Source: JAFAXD01 sp963760435 (GTDB lineage: Bacteria; Pseudomonadota; Alphaproteobacteria; Rhizobiales; Xanthobacteraceae). Taken from it: 64,000 nt of DNA. Below the pieces are notes generated by a model. It had not been told where the DNA came from and searched no databases. It saw nothing but the letters and a program-made list of their open reading frames with translations. Positions 1-8,673 of this stretch are shown in pieces (within the stretch, counting starts at the first letter, position 1; each line of letters opens with the position of its first letter). The translations under genes and the position numbers were made by a program. The stretch is from positions 62,001-126,000 of the forward strand of contig CAVXDE010000043.1 in assembly GCA_963760435.1 (NCBI GenBank), in the 5' to 3' direction.

Positions 1-1012
1 CTGGGCGTCACCGCGGTCGGCACCTCGGCTATTTTCGGCGCCATTTCCGGCGCCAGCGCTGCAACGGTCGCCACCATCGGCAAGGTGATGGTGCCGGCGA
101 TGCGCAAGGCCGGCTATCCGGAAACCTTCACCGCCGGTCTGATCACCGCTGTCGGCGCGATCGACGTGGTGATCCCGCCCAGCATCCCGATGATCGTCTA
201 TGGGGCGGCCGCTGAGGAATCGGTTGCGCGGCTCTACGCCGCCGGCGTGATCCCCGGCTTGCTCATCGCGGTCATGATCGCGGCTTACGTCATCTGGCGC
301 GCCAAGCGCGAGAATTTCGGCGCCGGCCAACCGTTCGACTTCAAGCACTTTCTACATGCCGCGGGCCGCAGCGTGTGGGCGCTGGGCGCGCCGGTCATCA
401 TTCTCGGCGGCATTTACGGTGGCGTGTTTTCGCCGACCGAGGCCGCTGCCGTCGCCTGCGTCTACGCGGCACTCGTCACCGCATTCATTTTTCGCGAGCT
501 GGGCTGGTCGGACATCCTCGAAGCCGCCGGTCGCGACCGTGATGTTTACCGGCCAGATCCTGATCATCGTCGCCTGCGCCGGTGTTTTCGCCTGGCTGCT
601 CACCGTCAACCAGGTTCCGGCCGCGGTGACGGCCTGGCTGCAATCGCTCAACGTGTCCGCCTGGATGCTGCTGCTCGCCATCAATATTCTGCTGCTGGCG
701 GTCGGATGCTTCCTCGATCCGCTCTCGGCGATCCTGCTGCTGAGCCCGTTGCTGGTGCCGATCGTCAAGTCGGTCGGCATCAACACGGTGCATTTCGGCA
801 TCGTGGTCACGGTCAACCTGGCGATCGGCCTGTTCCATCCACCGTTCGGGATCAACATCTTCGTTGCCCAATCGGTGCTCGGCCTCAAGCTCGAGACCAT
901 CTATCGCGGCATCATTCCGTTCGTGATCATCTATCTGATCGCGCTCGCGCTCATCACCTACGTCCCCGAGATCTCGCTCATCGGCGTGCGCACGTTGCTC
1001 GCCAAGGGTTGA
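1..1012 (+). pseudogene. dctM: TRAP transporter large permease (DctM), 5' partial, frameshifted
   Basis: This is the inner-membrane channel subunit of a tripartite ATP-independent (TRAP) importer for organic acids. The gene begins before the window. Frame 1 is open from base 1 and carries the small-residue motif GAISGASAAT, then hydrophobic helices up to about base 525. The protein then continues in frame 2 (ATVMFTGQILII onward, several membrane segments) to the stop at 1010-1012, so one extra base lies near 524-541. Each half alone is a good DctM match by motif and hydropathy. The DctP gene follows 32 bases downstream. I cannot tell whether the gene is truly broken or the base is a sequence error; other genes in this window show the same kind of shift. 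Confidence 0.85.
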
Positions 1013-1044
1013 ACCACGGGCCATAATCACTGGGAGGAACAAAC

Positions 1045-2052
1045 ATGCGAACAATGATCAGATCCTTGGCGGCGCTTGCTGTCGCTGCAACTGCTCTGGC
1101 TTACGCCGGCCCGACGCACGCGCAGTTCACCATGAAGCTGTCGCAGCCGACCATCAACGACGTGACCTACGAGTATTTCAAGCGGATGAAGGCCGGCATC
1201 GAGCAGCGCGCGGGCGGCAAGATCAAAGTCGAGATCTATCCGGCGAACCAACTCGGCCAGCTCCCCGCCGTGGTAGAGGGGGTGGCGCTCGGCACCATCG
1301 AGGCCGCCGCCTCGGCGAACGGATTCTGGATCAGCCTCGAGCCGCGGTTTCAGGTCCTCGACGCACCCGGTTTGTTCGACAGCGTCAGCCACGGCTACAA
1401 GATGCTCAACGATCCGGCGATCCGTGCCCGGATGGCGACCTGGGGCGCCGACAAGGGGATCGAGCTGCTGGCGCCCAGTCTCTATAGCCCGCTGATGTTG
1501 TTGAGCCACAAGGCGGTGCGCACCGCCGGCGATCTGCAGGGACAGAAGATCCGCACCCAGGGCGGCGCGCCGATTCAGGTCGAACCGCTGAAGAAGCTTG
1601 GCGTCATCCCGGTATCGCTGCCGCTAGGTGAAGCGCTGCCCGCGATGCAGAACAAGACCATCGACGGCATGGTCGGCGCCGCCGCGCCCTACGTGGCGTT
1701 CAAATACTATGACATCGCCAAGCCAATGACCTACCTGCCCAGCACCTTGTTTGCCGCGCCGGTCGTGGTCAACCGTCAGTGGCTCAAGTCGCTCGGACCC
1801 GATCTTGAGAAAATCGTGCGCGAGGAATCACGCAAGGCGGAAGACGCCTTCGGCGAGTGGAACATCAATGACATCAAGAGCAAAGAAGAAACCTGGAAGC
1901 AGAATGGCGGCGAGGTCATCACCATGTCGCCCGAAGAAGCCAAGCGCTACGTCGACACGGTCGCTCCGGTCGCTGCGTCGATCCTCTCCGCCAATCCCAA
2001 AGTCAAAGAGGATTATGACGCCTTGCTCGCGGCGGCGAAGCAGTACCGGTAA
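1045..2052 (+). CDS. dctP: TRAP transporter solute-binding protein, DctP family
   Basis: Periplasmic binding protein that delivers an organic acid to the TRAP permease encoded just upstream. It has 335 residues, normal for the family. A signal peptide covers residues 1-26, with a THA-Q cleavage site. The core shows typical DctP features: the segment KIKVEIYPANQLGQ, the region around LQGQKIRTQGG, and a C-terminal helical lid. GGGAGG lies about 8 bases before the ATG, fixing the start. The small DctQ subunit is not seen downstream, so it should lie before the window. The substrate cannot be read from sequence. Confidence 0.93.
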   Translation: MRTMIRSLAALAVAATALAYAGPTHAQFTMKLSQPTINDVTYEYFKRMKAGIEQRAGGKIKVEIYPANQLGQLPAVVEGVALGTIEAAASANGFWISLEPRFQVLDAPGLFDSVSHGYKMLNDPAIRARMATWGADKGIELLAPSLYSPLMLLSHKAVRTAGDLQGQKIRTQGGAPIQVEPLKKLGVIPVSLPLGEALPAMQNKTIDGMVGAAAPYVAFKYYDIAKPMTYLPSTLFAAPVVVNRQWLKSLGPDLEKIVREESRKAEDAFGEWNINDIKSKEETWKQNGGEVITMSPEEAKRYVDTVAPVAASILSANPKVKEDYDALLAAAKQYR

Positions 2053-2064
2053 GGCAACGAGTAC

Positions 2065-2372
2065 ATGACGTTTGTCCGGGTGGGCCAATTCAAAGTTAAG
2101 GACGGTGCGATCGACGAGCTTTGCCGAACCTATTCGGAAGAGGCGATTCCGACGATCCGCGCCGCCAAGGGAAATGCGGGCGCATTTTTGATTGCGCCCG
2201 CGACGAACCTGAAAGCGACTTCCTGGCGGTTACCATTTGGATCAGCCGGGATGATGCCGAAGCCTACGACCGTAGCGGACAGGCGAAAAAAATGGTTGAT
2301 ACGATTCGACACTTGTTTGCGTCTCCGCCGAAGCTTCTCACCTACGACGCGTACGGGTTTGGGGAGCCTTGA
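2065..2372 (+). pseudogene. Small antibiotic-biosynthesis-monooxygenase-like (ABM) protein, frameshifted
   Basis: Reading frame 1 gives MTFVRVGQFKVKDGAIDEL and continues to about base 2205. From there frame 3 gives ESDFLAVTIWISRDDAEAYD and ends KLLTYDAYGFGEP at 2372. Joined with one missing base the product is about 102 residues, the normal size of a single ABM/dimeric ferredoxin-like domain. The FLIAPATN and FLAVTIW strands with the DDAEAYD helix fit that fold. The gene starts 12 bases after dctP, so it probably shared that operon. The enzymatic role is unknown; members range from quinol monooxygenases to stress proteins. It is either a pseudogene or a one-base sequence error. Confidence 0.6.
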
Positions 2373-2419
2373 GCGGGACAAAGCGTTACGCGACCCGCTC
2401 CACTTCGAGATGGCCATCG

Positions 2420-4288
2420 ATGTTCGAAGCTTTGCCGTCTTTCCTTCGCCGGAAGTCAATCACGCTCCTCGTGATGCTGACCTCGGCGCTACCAGCCTTC
2501 GCGCAGACTCCCACCCCTCCGCAGCGCTTCAAAGCCGCCGCGGTCGCGTTCGATCCGGCGTGGGGCGATCTCGAGGGCAACATCGCCCGCATGGTTGCCG
2601 GGATTGAAGACCTGGCCAAGCAGGATGTGCGCCTTGCGGTCCTGCCGGAGCAGGCCACGATTGGCTACATCTTTGATGATTTCGCGATGGTGAAGCCGCA
2701 TCTCGACACGGTTCCGGGAAAGACGACCGCGGCGATCGGGAAAGTGACGCGCGCCTATCACATGTATGTCGTGGTCGGCATTGCCGAGCTCGATTCGGCG
2801 AGCGGTCTTGGCTACAACACGGCCGCACTGATCGGTCCCGACGGCTACATCGGCAAATATCGCAAGCACGGGCTCAACCCGCAGGATCAGCGCTGGGTCA
2901 CCAACGGCAATCTCGGCTTTCCGGTGTTCGACACCGAGCTCGGTCGCCTGACCATGTTGATCTGTTACGACGATACCTATTGGCAATTCGGTCGACTCGC
3001 CGCCTTGCACGACGTTGACATCATCGCCTGGGCGAGCGCGTCAGACAGGGTGATGCCCGGGACGCCTCCCGATCAGGCAAAGGGCGACCATTCGACCGTC
3101 GCCAATGTGCAGTATCTGTCAGCCCACAGCGGCGCATTCGTCGTGGCGGCGACGCGCAATGGTGTCGAGGAAAATCCGCTCACGCATCAACGCCTCTACT
3201 ACAACGGCGGCTCCAGCATCTGGGATCCGGAGAGCCACAAGCTCGCACAAGCGGCCGTGTTGCCGCCAGAGGTGCTGCCGTCGGGCGTGCATGGCGTTGC
3301 GATCGCGGAAATCGAACCGACGAAGTCCGCACCGGTGCGGGCTGCGCTCCTCGAGCGTCGGCGGCCGGAATTGTATGGCCTGTTGGCATTGCATCGCGCG
3401 CCGACCGACGCCAACGCCAGCACGACGTCGCATCACGTCACGATTTCCGTCATGGGCGGCGATCCGGCCAAGCCGGCCGACGCGTTGGTCTGGAGCCCGC
3501 CGCCGAAAGGCGGACTTGCCGTGCTTCCGGCGCTATTCCGATACGGGCCCGATCGCACGGGCGACGACTATCGGCGCCTTGCCGAGCCGCAGGGCGGCGC
3601 GTCGGAGACGATGCTTGCGGATCTGGCCAAGCGCGGCGCCGGCTATGTGGCGGGAAGCTATCCGGAACGCGCGGGTGATGCGGTGTACCACACGGTCGCG
3701 CTCGCATCGCCGACGGGAGAAATCGTGGCACGCTATCGGGCCACTCATCTTGGCACCGACAGCGCCTGGGCCAAAGCGGGTGAGGCGTTCGTGGTGGCGC
3801 CGACCGCCATCGGTCGCATCGCGCTCGTGCTCGGCGAAGAACTCGCGGTGCCGGAAGTGTTTGGAGTCTATTCGGCCGAGCGTGCAGACATCGTGGCAGC
3901 TCCCGCCGGCGCCTGGCGCGGTCCCGCGGTTGAGATTGATCCGAAGCTCTTCAACACGCCACCTCCGCCCGACACGCCATTCATGCCGTATGCAGCCGCG
4001 AAGCTCGGCCAGTTCTGGGTGGCGGCAGCCGGATGGGCTCCGCCGGGGAAGCCGGCCGGGTTGCTGCTCGGGCCGGAACCGGTGATCGCAACGCCCCCGC
4101 GTGTTGCCGGGCCTGGGGAGCGGCTCGAGGTCGAGGTGGCCGCACCGTGGTCGGGGACCTGGATCAATCAGGATCAGCTGATCGACGGCCAGCAGCCATG
4201 GAACACGCTGCCCCTCGTGTTGGCTAAAGATGGCGCGTGTCTCGCGGCCTGGGGCAAGGCTGCCGGCTGGAAGTCTGCGTGTTGGTAA
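2420..4288 (+). CDS. Exported tandem nitrilase-superfamily protein (active + degenerate domain)
   Basis: A carbon-nitrogen hydrolase, probably an amidase or nitrilase acting outside the cytoplasm. I start it at the ATG at 2420 because that places a signal peptide (hydrophobic LLVMLTSALPAFA, cleavage near residue 29) at the N-terminus; the open frame reaches back to 2369. The first domain (about residues 35-330) has the complete Glu-Lys-Cys triad: E77 in LPEQ, K149 in KYRKHG and C182 in ICYDD. A second nitrilase-like repeat (about residues 335-590) has the corresponding strands, but its triad positions read LPALF, VARYRATH and LVLGEE. Glu becomes Ala, Lys becomes Arg and Cys becomes Gly, so it should be inactive. 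Length 622 residues, about twice a single nitrilase. Confidence 0.85.
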   Translation: MFEALPSFLRRKSITLLVMLTSALPAFAQTPTPPQRFKAAAVAFDPAWGDLEGNIARMVAGIEDLAKQDVRLAVLPEQATIGYIFDDFAMVKPHLDTVPGKTTAAIGKVTRAYHMYVVVGIAELDSASGLGYNTAALIGPDGYIGKYRKHGLNPQDQRWVTNGNLGFPVFDTELGRLTMLICYDDTYWQFGRLAALHDVDIIAWASASDRVMPGTPPDQAKGDHSTVANVQYLSAHSGAFVVAATRNGVEENPLTHQRLYYNGGSSIWDPESHKLAQAAVLPPEVLPSGVHGVAIAEIEPTKSAPVRAALLERRRPELYGLLALHRAPTDANASTTSHHVTISVMGGDPAKPADALVWSPPPKGGLAVLPALFRYGPDRTGDDYRRLAEPQGGASETMLADLAKRGAGYVAGSYPERAGDAVYHTVALASPTGEIVARYRATHLGTDSAWAKAGEAFVVAPTAIGRIALVLGEELAVPEVFGVYSAERADIVAAPAGAWRGPAVEIDPKLFNTPPPPDTPFMPYAAAKLGQFWVAAAGWAPPGKPAGLLLGPEPVIATPPRVAGPGERLEVEVAAPWSGTWINQDQLIDGQQPWNTLPLVLAKDGACLAAWGKAAGWKSACW

Positions 4289-4874
4289 GGCCCGGTCTCC
4301 ACCATGAAACGTCTCCGCATAGGACCACGTGTGCGGACCGTCAGTGGTTCCCGTCGTGAACCGGCGAAGCATTCGTATCTTTGTGTTTGACTTACGAAAA
4401 GCAAAATAGATTGTGTTTCATTTTCGTCCGCAGAGACGCGGCTCCTGTGGTTTGCGGTGACGCATGTCGGCGCCGGGCTATTTGAAATTTGAATCAGATT
4501 GAGAGTAACGCGCAGCACGGTTTCTTGCGACGTCACCTATGAGAAGTGCCGTCATCTATGCGGCAACGTCATCTATGCGTGCGGCCATCCTTCGAGGCGC
4601 ATGCGCGCGAGCGCGCATGCGTCTCGAAGGATGGTCGCACATGTCATCTATGTGAGAAAGGTCACCTACGCGGCAGCGTTCTGCCGCGCCGTCATCTATG
4701 TAATCTATGTCGCGACTCCGCGATGAAAAATTCGAACAATCAATAGCTTAGCCATAGATGACAGAACTTGCCGAATGGCGAGCGTCCGCATTTGCCTGCG
4801 ACCCGATCCGGTGATTGAAATAATGGGGTCAATACGGCCGATCAGGCCCCAGATAAACCGGGAGAGGAAACCCC
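4289..4874. repeat. Intergenic spacer with repeated GTCATCTATG words and a long palindrome
   Basis: No convincing gene lies in these 586 bases. The decamer GTCATCTATG, or a one- or two-base variant, occurs on the + strand at 4532, 4551, 4568, 4643, 4661 and 4691, with a partial copy at 4701. Its reverse complement CATAGATGAC lies at 4753-4762. Between the groups is an imperfect palindrome at 4585-4634, built from CCATCCTTCGAG and its complement, of the same family as other intergenic repeats in the window. Short open frames here (4499-4726 and 4546-4746) only translate the repeats and are not taken as genes. Confidence 0.7.
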
Positions 4875-6095
4875 ATGAGCCCATCGCTCGCCAGCGCGAC
4901 CGCCGTCAAGCCAGATGCCGACCCATACAGCGCCTCGAACCTGTTGGCGCGCGCGCGTGCGCTTGCCCCGAAACTGCGCGAGCGCTCCTACGCCACCAAC
5001 AAGGCCGGACGGATTCCCGAAGAGACCATCGCGGACTTGTGGGATTGCAAACTGAACTACCTGCTTCGACCGAAAAAATTCGGCGGCCCGGCGATGCGGC
5101 CGGATGAGGCATTCGCGGCGGGCTTCGAGCTCGGTCGCGGCGACGGGTCCGCGGCCTGGGTGTGGTCGGTGATGTTGATCCACGACCTCTTCGTTGCGCA
5201 TTTTCCGGAGGAGTTTCAGCACGAGTACTGGGGCAAGGATCGCACGCTCAGCGCCTCGAGCTTCCTGCCCAACGGCAAGCCAACGCCTGCGAATGGCGGA
5301 ATTCGTCTCTCCGGGAAATGGTCATTCTGCAGCGGCGTCGACAATGCCGATTGGCTTTTCCTTGGCGTGTTCTTCGGGCCACCGGGCGGCGCCTCGCCAA
5401 TGCCCGATATCCGCTACGTCATGGTGCCGAAGGGCGATTACCAGATCCTCGATGACTGGGACGTGATGGGCCTGTGCGGCACCGGCTCGAAGAGCGTGGT
5501 GATCGACGACAAGTTTGTGCCGAGCCACCGCATCGTGTCGCACAAGGAAATGTCCGACGCGACTTCGCCGGGCTCGCGGCTGCACGCCGAGCCGGTCTAC
5601 CGCACACCGATCTGGAGCTTCGTGCCGTTTACGATCTCCTCGCCGGCATGCGGGATCGCCCAGGGCGCCCTCGACGCATTCATTGATGAGATGAAGGTGC
5701 GCGACAATTCGTTCGCCCATTCGCCGTTGTCGAAGAAGCCGGGCATGCATGTGCGCATCGCCGAGGCGAGCGCGATGATCGACAGCGGCGATCTCCTCTA
5801 CAAGCGCTCGTACCGGGAAACGATCGACAAGGTTCTGGCCGGCGAAGTACCGAACCTCGAGTTCCGATCGCGCAGCCGGCGTGACCAGGGTTATTGTGTC
5901 AAGCAGGCGAAGGCTGCCGTCGGGTTACTGGTGGATGCGAGCGGCGGACGCGGGCTTTTTGCCAGCAACCACGTGCAGCGCTGTTTTCGCGACCTGCAGG
6001 CCGTGTCGGGACATATCGTGGCGAACTGGGACGTGGCCGCCTACAGCTATGGCCAGATCGCGCTCGGCGGAACGTCGACCGACACGTTCGTGTAG
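4875..6095 (+). CDS. Acyl-CoA-dehydrogenase-fold flavin-dependent monooxygenase (group D)
   Basis: Predicted two-component flavin monooxygenase of the HsaA, HpaH-C2 and DszC type, which hydroxylates aromatic or heteroaromatic substrates with reduced flavin supplied by a separate reductase. It has 406 residues with the acyl-CoA dehydrogenase layout: an N-terminal helical domain (RSYATNKAGRIPEETIADLW), a central beta domain with the flavin-contact stretch LSGKWSFCSGVDNADWLFLG, then GLCGTGSKSVVI. The C-terminal four-helix domain ends ASGGRGLFASNHVQRCFRDL. GAGAGGAAA precedes the ATG at 4875. No reductase gene is adjacent, so it must use one from elsewhere. The substrate is unknown. Confidence 0.85.
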   Translation: MSPSLASATAVKPDADPYSASNLLARARALAPKLRERSYATNKAGRIPEETIADLWDCKLNYLLRPKKFGGPAMRPDEAFAAGFELGRGDGSAAWVWSVMLIHDLFVAHFPEEFQHEYWGKDRTLSASSFLPNGKPTPANGGIRLSGKWSFCSGVDNADWLFLGVFFGPPGGASPMPDIRYVMVPKGDYQILDDWDVMGLCGTGSKSVVIDDKFVPSHRIVSHKEMSDATSPGSRLHAEPVYRTPIWSFVPFTISSPACGIAQGALDAFIDEMKVRDNSFAHSPLSKKPGMHVRIAEASAMIDSGDLLYKRSYRETIDKVLAGEVPNLEFRSRSRRDQGYCVKQAKAAVGLLVDASGGRGLFASNHVQRCFRDLQAVSGHIVANWDVAAYSYGQIALGGTSTDTFV

Positions 6096-6103
6096 GACAC
6101 GCT

Positions 6104-6382
6104 CTATTTCGGGCAGGTCAAGGCGGCGCCATCGTGCAATGTCCAGTAGGCGCGCTTGTGGTTGGCGTCCGGCGCCTGACATTCCATTGGGGCATTGCTG
6201 GGCTTGAGTGAAACGTCACATATGAGGGCGCCGGGCGAATAGGTCTTGTTCTCAAAGATGCAGTAGTTGGCGATGTCCCCGCCGGTGACCGGAGGAGACG
6301 GCGTGAGCGAACCACCGAATTGGGCATATGCGGCCCACGTGGTGCCCAGCACGATCAGCAATGCTGTGATAATGCGCATCAT
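6104..6382 (-). CDS. Small exported protein, possibly DUF1496-like
   Basis: A 92-residue protein starting at the paired ATGs near 6382. Residues 1-22 form a signal peptide (IITALLIVLGTTWAAYA-Q). The mature part has three or four cysteines and the segment YCIFENKTYSPGALICD, which resembles the DUF1496 pattern (an aromatic-rich YC...G..YS.GA motif). The function is unknown. It runs opposite to the flavin monooxygenase and ends nine bases after it. Confidence 0.55.
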   Translation of the reverse strand: MMRIITALLIVLGTTWAAYAQFGGSLTPSPPVTGGDIANYCIFENKTYSPGALICDVSLKPSNAPMECQAPDANHKRAYWTLHDGAALTCPK

Positions 6383-6395
6383 ATGCAGCAACAGC

Positions 6396-6635
6396 CTAAA
6401 CGCCGTGGCTTTGCAGAACCGAGAGGCAGCGTCGGCTGAGCCGCGAGCGATTGCTCTGCAGGCAGGCGAGGATCACCATGGGATCGCGCGACATGCCGCG
6501 GCATAGGCGGCTGACGTCGGGGCGACAGGCAGCCTCTTCGGGCGATGACGCCATCTGGGCCCGGGCGCCCGTCGTTGGCAGACCCACAGCCGCGACCACC
6601 AATCCGAGAAGCATAAATACGATTGCCAAGCGCAC
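6396..6635 (-). CDS. Small exported cysteine-rich-repeat protein
   Basis: A 79-residue protein. The start is a GTG at 6635, supported by a strong Shine-Dalgarno GAAGGAGGG just upstream. A signal peptide ends at GARA-Q. The mature part has the spacing C-x6-LC-x10-CL-x10-C (CRPDVSRLC, then ACLQSN, then RRCLSVL), which matches the Cys-rich repeat found in periplasmic proteins of many rhizobia. It lies just upstream of the 92-residue exported protein on the same strand, so the two may be co-transcribed. No function is known. Confidence 0.7.
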   Translation of the reverse strand: MRLAIVFMLLGLVVAAVGLPTTGARAQMASSPEEAACRPDVSRLCRGMSRDPMVILACLQSNRSRLSRRCLSVLQSHGV

Positions 6636-6738
6636 CCGGTCCCTCCTTCGCTAACAAGACTTAGATCGATACTTCGTTCGGCCAGCGATGTCGATGCATA
6701 TGCCGGCCGCCTGGGGAAAGCTCTGCCTCGGCACGAAA

Positions 6739-6920
6739 CGCGCTCTAAAGCACGATGCGTTGAGGTTAAATCAAGACACCAGCCAAATACATCGTCATTG
6801 CGAGCGAAGCGAAGCAATCCAGGGGCCACAACGCTGGGCTCTGGATTGCTTCGGCGCTGCGCGCCTCGCAATGACGAGTTCTAGAAACCTGCTCGAACTT
6901 GATTTCATCGCGCTCTAAAG
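6739..6920. repeat. Intergenic repeat element, copy A, flanked by a 12-base direct repeat
   Basis: About 165 bases that match, in opposite orientation and nearly base for base, the element at 20400-20565. Inside is an inverted repeat of CATTGCGAG(C/G)... with GAAGCAATCCAG, so it can fold into a long hairpin. Copy A is bounded by CGCGCTCTAAAG at 6739-6750 and again at 6909-6920, which looks like a target-site duplication. The right repeat overlaps the last codons of the cyclase gene. It has no coding capacity. Confidence 0.75.
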
Positions 6921-8489
6921 CGGCTCGACTGCAAACGGGCCGATGGCGATCACGCGGCAATCGCGGTCCTGCTTGGCGCAGTCCGCGAGTGCGCCTTCAG
7001 TCGCTGCCTGCTCGTTTGCAGCCTTGAGCGCCAAGCCCGGATGTCCGCTTGCGCCCACCGCAACCGCATTCCATCCGTTGGCCGCATTGCCCAGCCGCCG
7101 CGCCACCTCGTCCTGCAATTGCGGTGTGATCAGCGGGTTCGCGGCCGCATGGAACAATCCGACCGGCTTCATGGTGGTCGGAATTGGCACGACGAGATTA
7201 TCGTCGAGCGCGACCAGCAGGCAGGCGACGCCGGACATGGTTCCGCAGTGCTCGAGCGCGCGCCGCACCGCTTCATCCAGGTTCGGCTGCCCCACGTAGA
7301 AGAACGGGACTCCCCGCGGCGATAGGGCGAGGGCCTTCGATAGCCGTGCCTGCGCATAGCGGTTTTCGACCGAGGTCCTCGCCTCTTCGTTTATGAGCGG
7401 CAGGTCTTTGGCGGAAAACGGCCGCTCGATTGTCGGGTCGCGGATCATCCAGGGTTCCGGCGGCATGGGCGGGCGTCCGCGCGCATAAACGACGGTGTTG
7501 CCGACCGCGTAGAGCTCGCAACGCGCTTTGGAGTTGATCGTGTCCAGCGCCCGCTGGCAGCTGTCCATGGCGGCCGTCTTGGCGGTCTCGTCGTCCTTCT
7601 GACCGGACGTGAACCCGGCGCGATACGGGCTGATGGCGAGTGCCTTGTGGTCCGGGGCCGGCATGTAGTTCGTCTTGATCGCGCCGCGCTCGCGCTCGCC
7701 GATGAGCGGGATTGTTTCCGGGACCACAGGCTCTGCTTGCCGTGCCGCCACGGCTTGGGCTCGCCGCTCCGCTGCCGCGACCGCCGGGGCTTCCGGCGCC
7801 CGCGCGGCGCGGTGCTCGCGGCCCGGATGCAGGACGACGAAGTACAAAATCCCGGCAACGACGAGCACGGCAACGCTGGCCGCGATAATGGCAATCGGCC
7901 AGGCGATATCGCGCGGTTGCTTGGGCGAAGGTTTGCGCGCGGGCGCTTGTTTTGGGGTCCCCGCCGCGTCCGCCCCGAGGCTCAGCATGTAGGCGTGAAC
8001 CGGGGTGGGGATATTCTTGACTTCCTGCTCGCCGATATCAGCGAACTGCACCGACATCTTGTTGGCGACCTGCTCCCAAACGGCGCGCGAGACACACAGT
8101 CCACCGGGTTGCGCCAAGCCTTCGAGCCGGGCTGCGATGTTGACGCCGTCGCCGAGGAGATCGCCGTCGCGTTCGACCACGTCGCCGATCGAGATCCCCA
8201 TCCGGAAGGTCATCTGCCGGCTGGCCGGATAGGCGAGGTTGCGTGTGCGCAGGCTTTCCTGCACGTCGATGGCGCAGCGCACGGCTTCGACCGCGCTGGG
8301 AAACTCGGCCAGAATCGCATCGCCCGCCGTGTTGAACACGCGACCGCTGCAGCGGGTGATGAAATCCTCGAACACGGCCCGATACGAGGCGAGCCGGCGC
8401 AGGGTTTCCTCTTCGTCCTCGGCCACGAGCTTGCTGTAGCCAAAGACGTCTGCAGCCAGGATCGCGGCGATCTTGCGTTTCATGTCCAA
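6915..8489 (-). CDS. Membrane-bound class III nucleotide cyclase with C-terminal Cys-pair repeats
   Basis: Predicted to make a cyclic nucleotide second messenger. Residues 1-170 are a class III cyclase domain: metal ligands D14 (LAADVFGYS) and D57 (NTAGDAIL), and the transition-state residues N117 and R121 in VNIAARLEG. The position that is Lys in canonical adenylate cyclases reads N53, so purine choice is not certain. A proline-rich linker and one membrane helix (about 197-220) follow. The extracytoplasmic part has three modules with a pattern like A-x2-AL-x2-C-x5-8-C (DSCQRALDT.., LEHCGTMSG.., LADCAKQDR..), similar to DUF4189. It has 524 residues. A CRP-type regulator gene lies at 55 kb in the same window. 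Confidence 0.85.
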   Translation of the reverse strand: MDMKRKIAAILAADVFGYSKLVAEDEEETLRRLASYRAVFEDFITRCSGRVFNTAGDAILAEFPSAVEAVRCAIDVQESLRTRNLAYPASRQMTFRMGISIGDVVERDGDLLGDGVNIAARLEGLAQPGGLCVSRAVWEQVANKMSVQFADIGEQEVKNIPTPVHAYMLSLGADAAGTPKQAPARKPSPKQPRDIAWPIAIIAASVAVLVVAGILYFVVLHPGREHRAARAPEAPAVAAAERRAQAVAARQAEPVVPETIPLIGERERGAIKTNYMPAPDHKALAISPYRAGFTSGQKDDETAKTAAMDSCQRALDTINSKARCELYAVGNTVVYARGRPPMPPEPWMIRDPTIERPFSAKDLPLINEEARTSVENRYAQARLSKALALSPRGVPFFYVGQPNLDEAVRRALEHCGTMSGVACLLVALDDNLVVPIPTTMKPVGLFHAAANPLITPQLQDEVARRLGNAANGWNAVAVGASGHPGLALKAANEQAATEGALADCAKQDRDCRVIAIGPFAVEPL

Positions 8490-8673
8490 CCGGCTTTGGA
8501 AAACTGTCGTCTGCCCGCCATAGTCTTAGCATGCCCCAGGGTGCCTCGACAGGGCGTGGCCGTGGCTGTAACAATCGGTGCTTTCCGAGCATGTTCGACA
8601 TCGCTCGCGAGTACTATGAACATGCAGGCTTGCGTGCTGCACTGCGCAAGACCGCGGCAGGAAACGCAACGCG

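Noticed and set aside
4499..4746. Short Cys/His-rich frames in the repeat spacer
   Set aside because: They only translate the repeated GTCATCTATG words and the palindrome.
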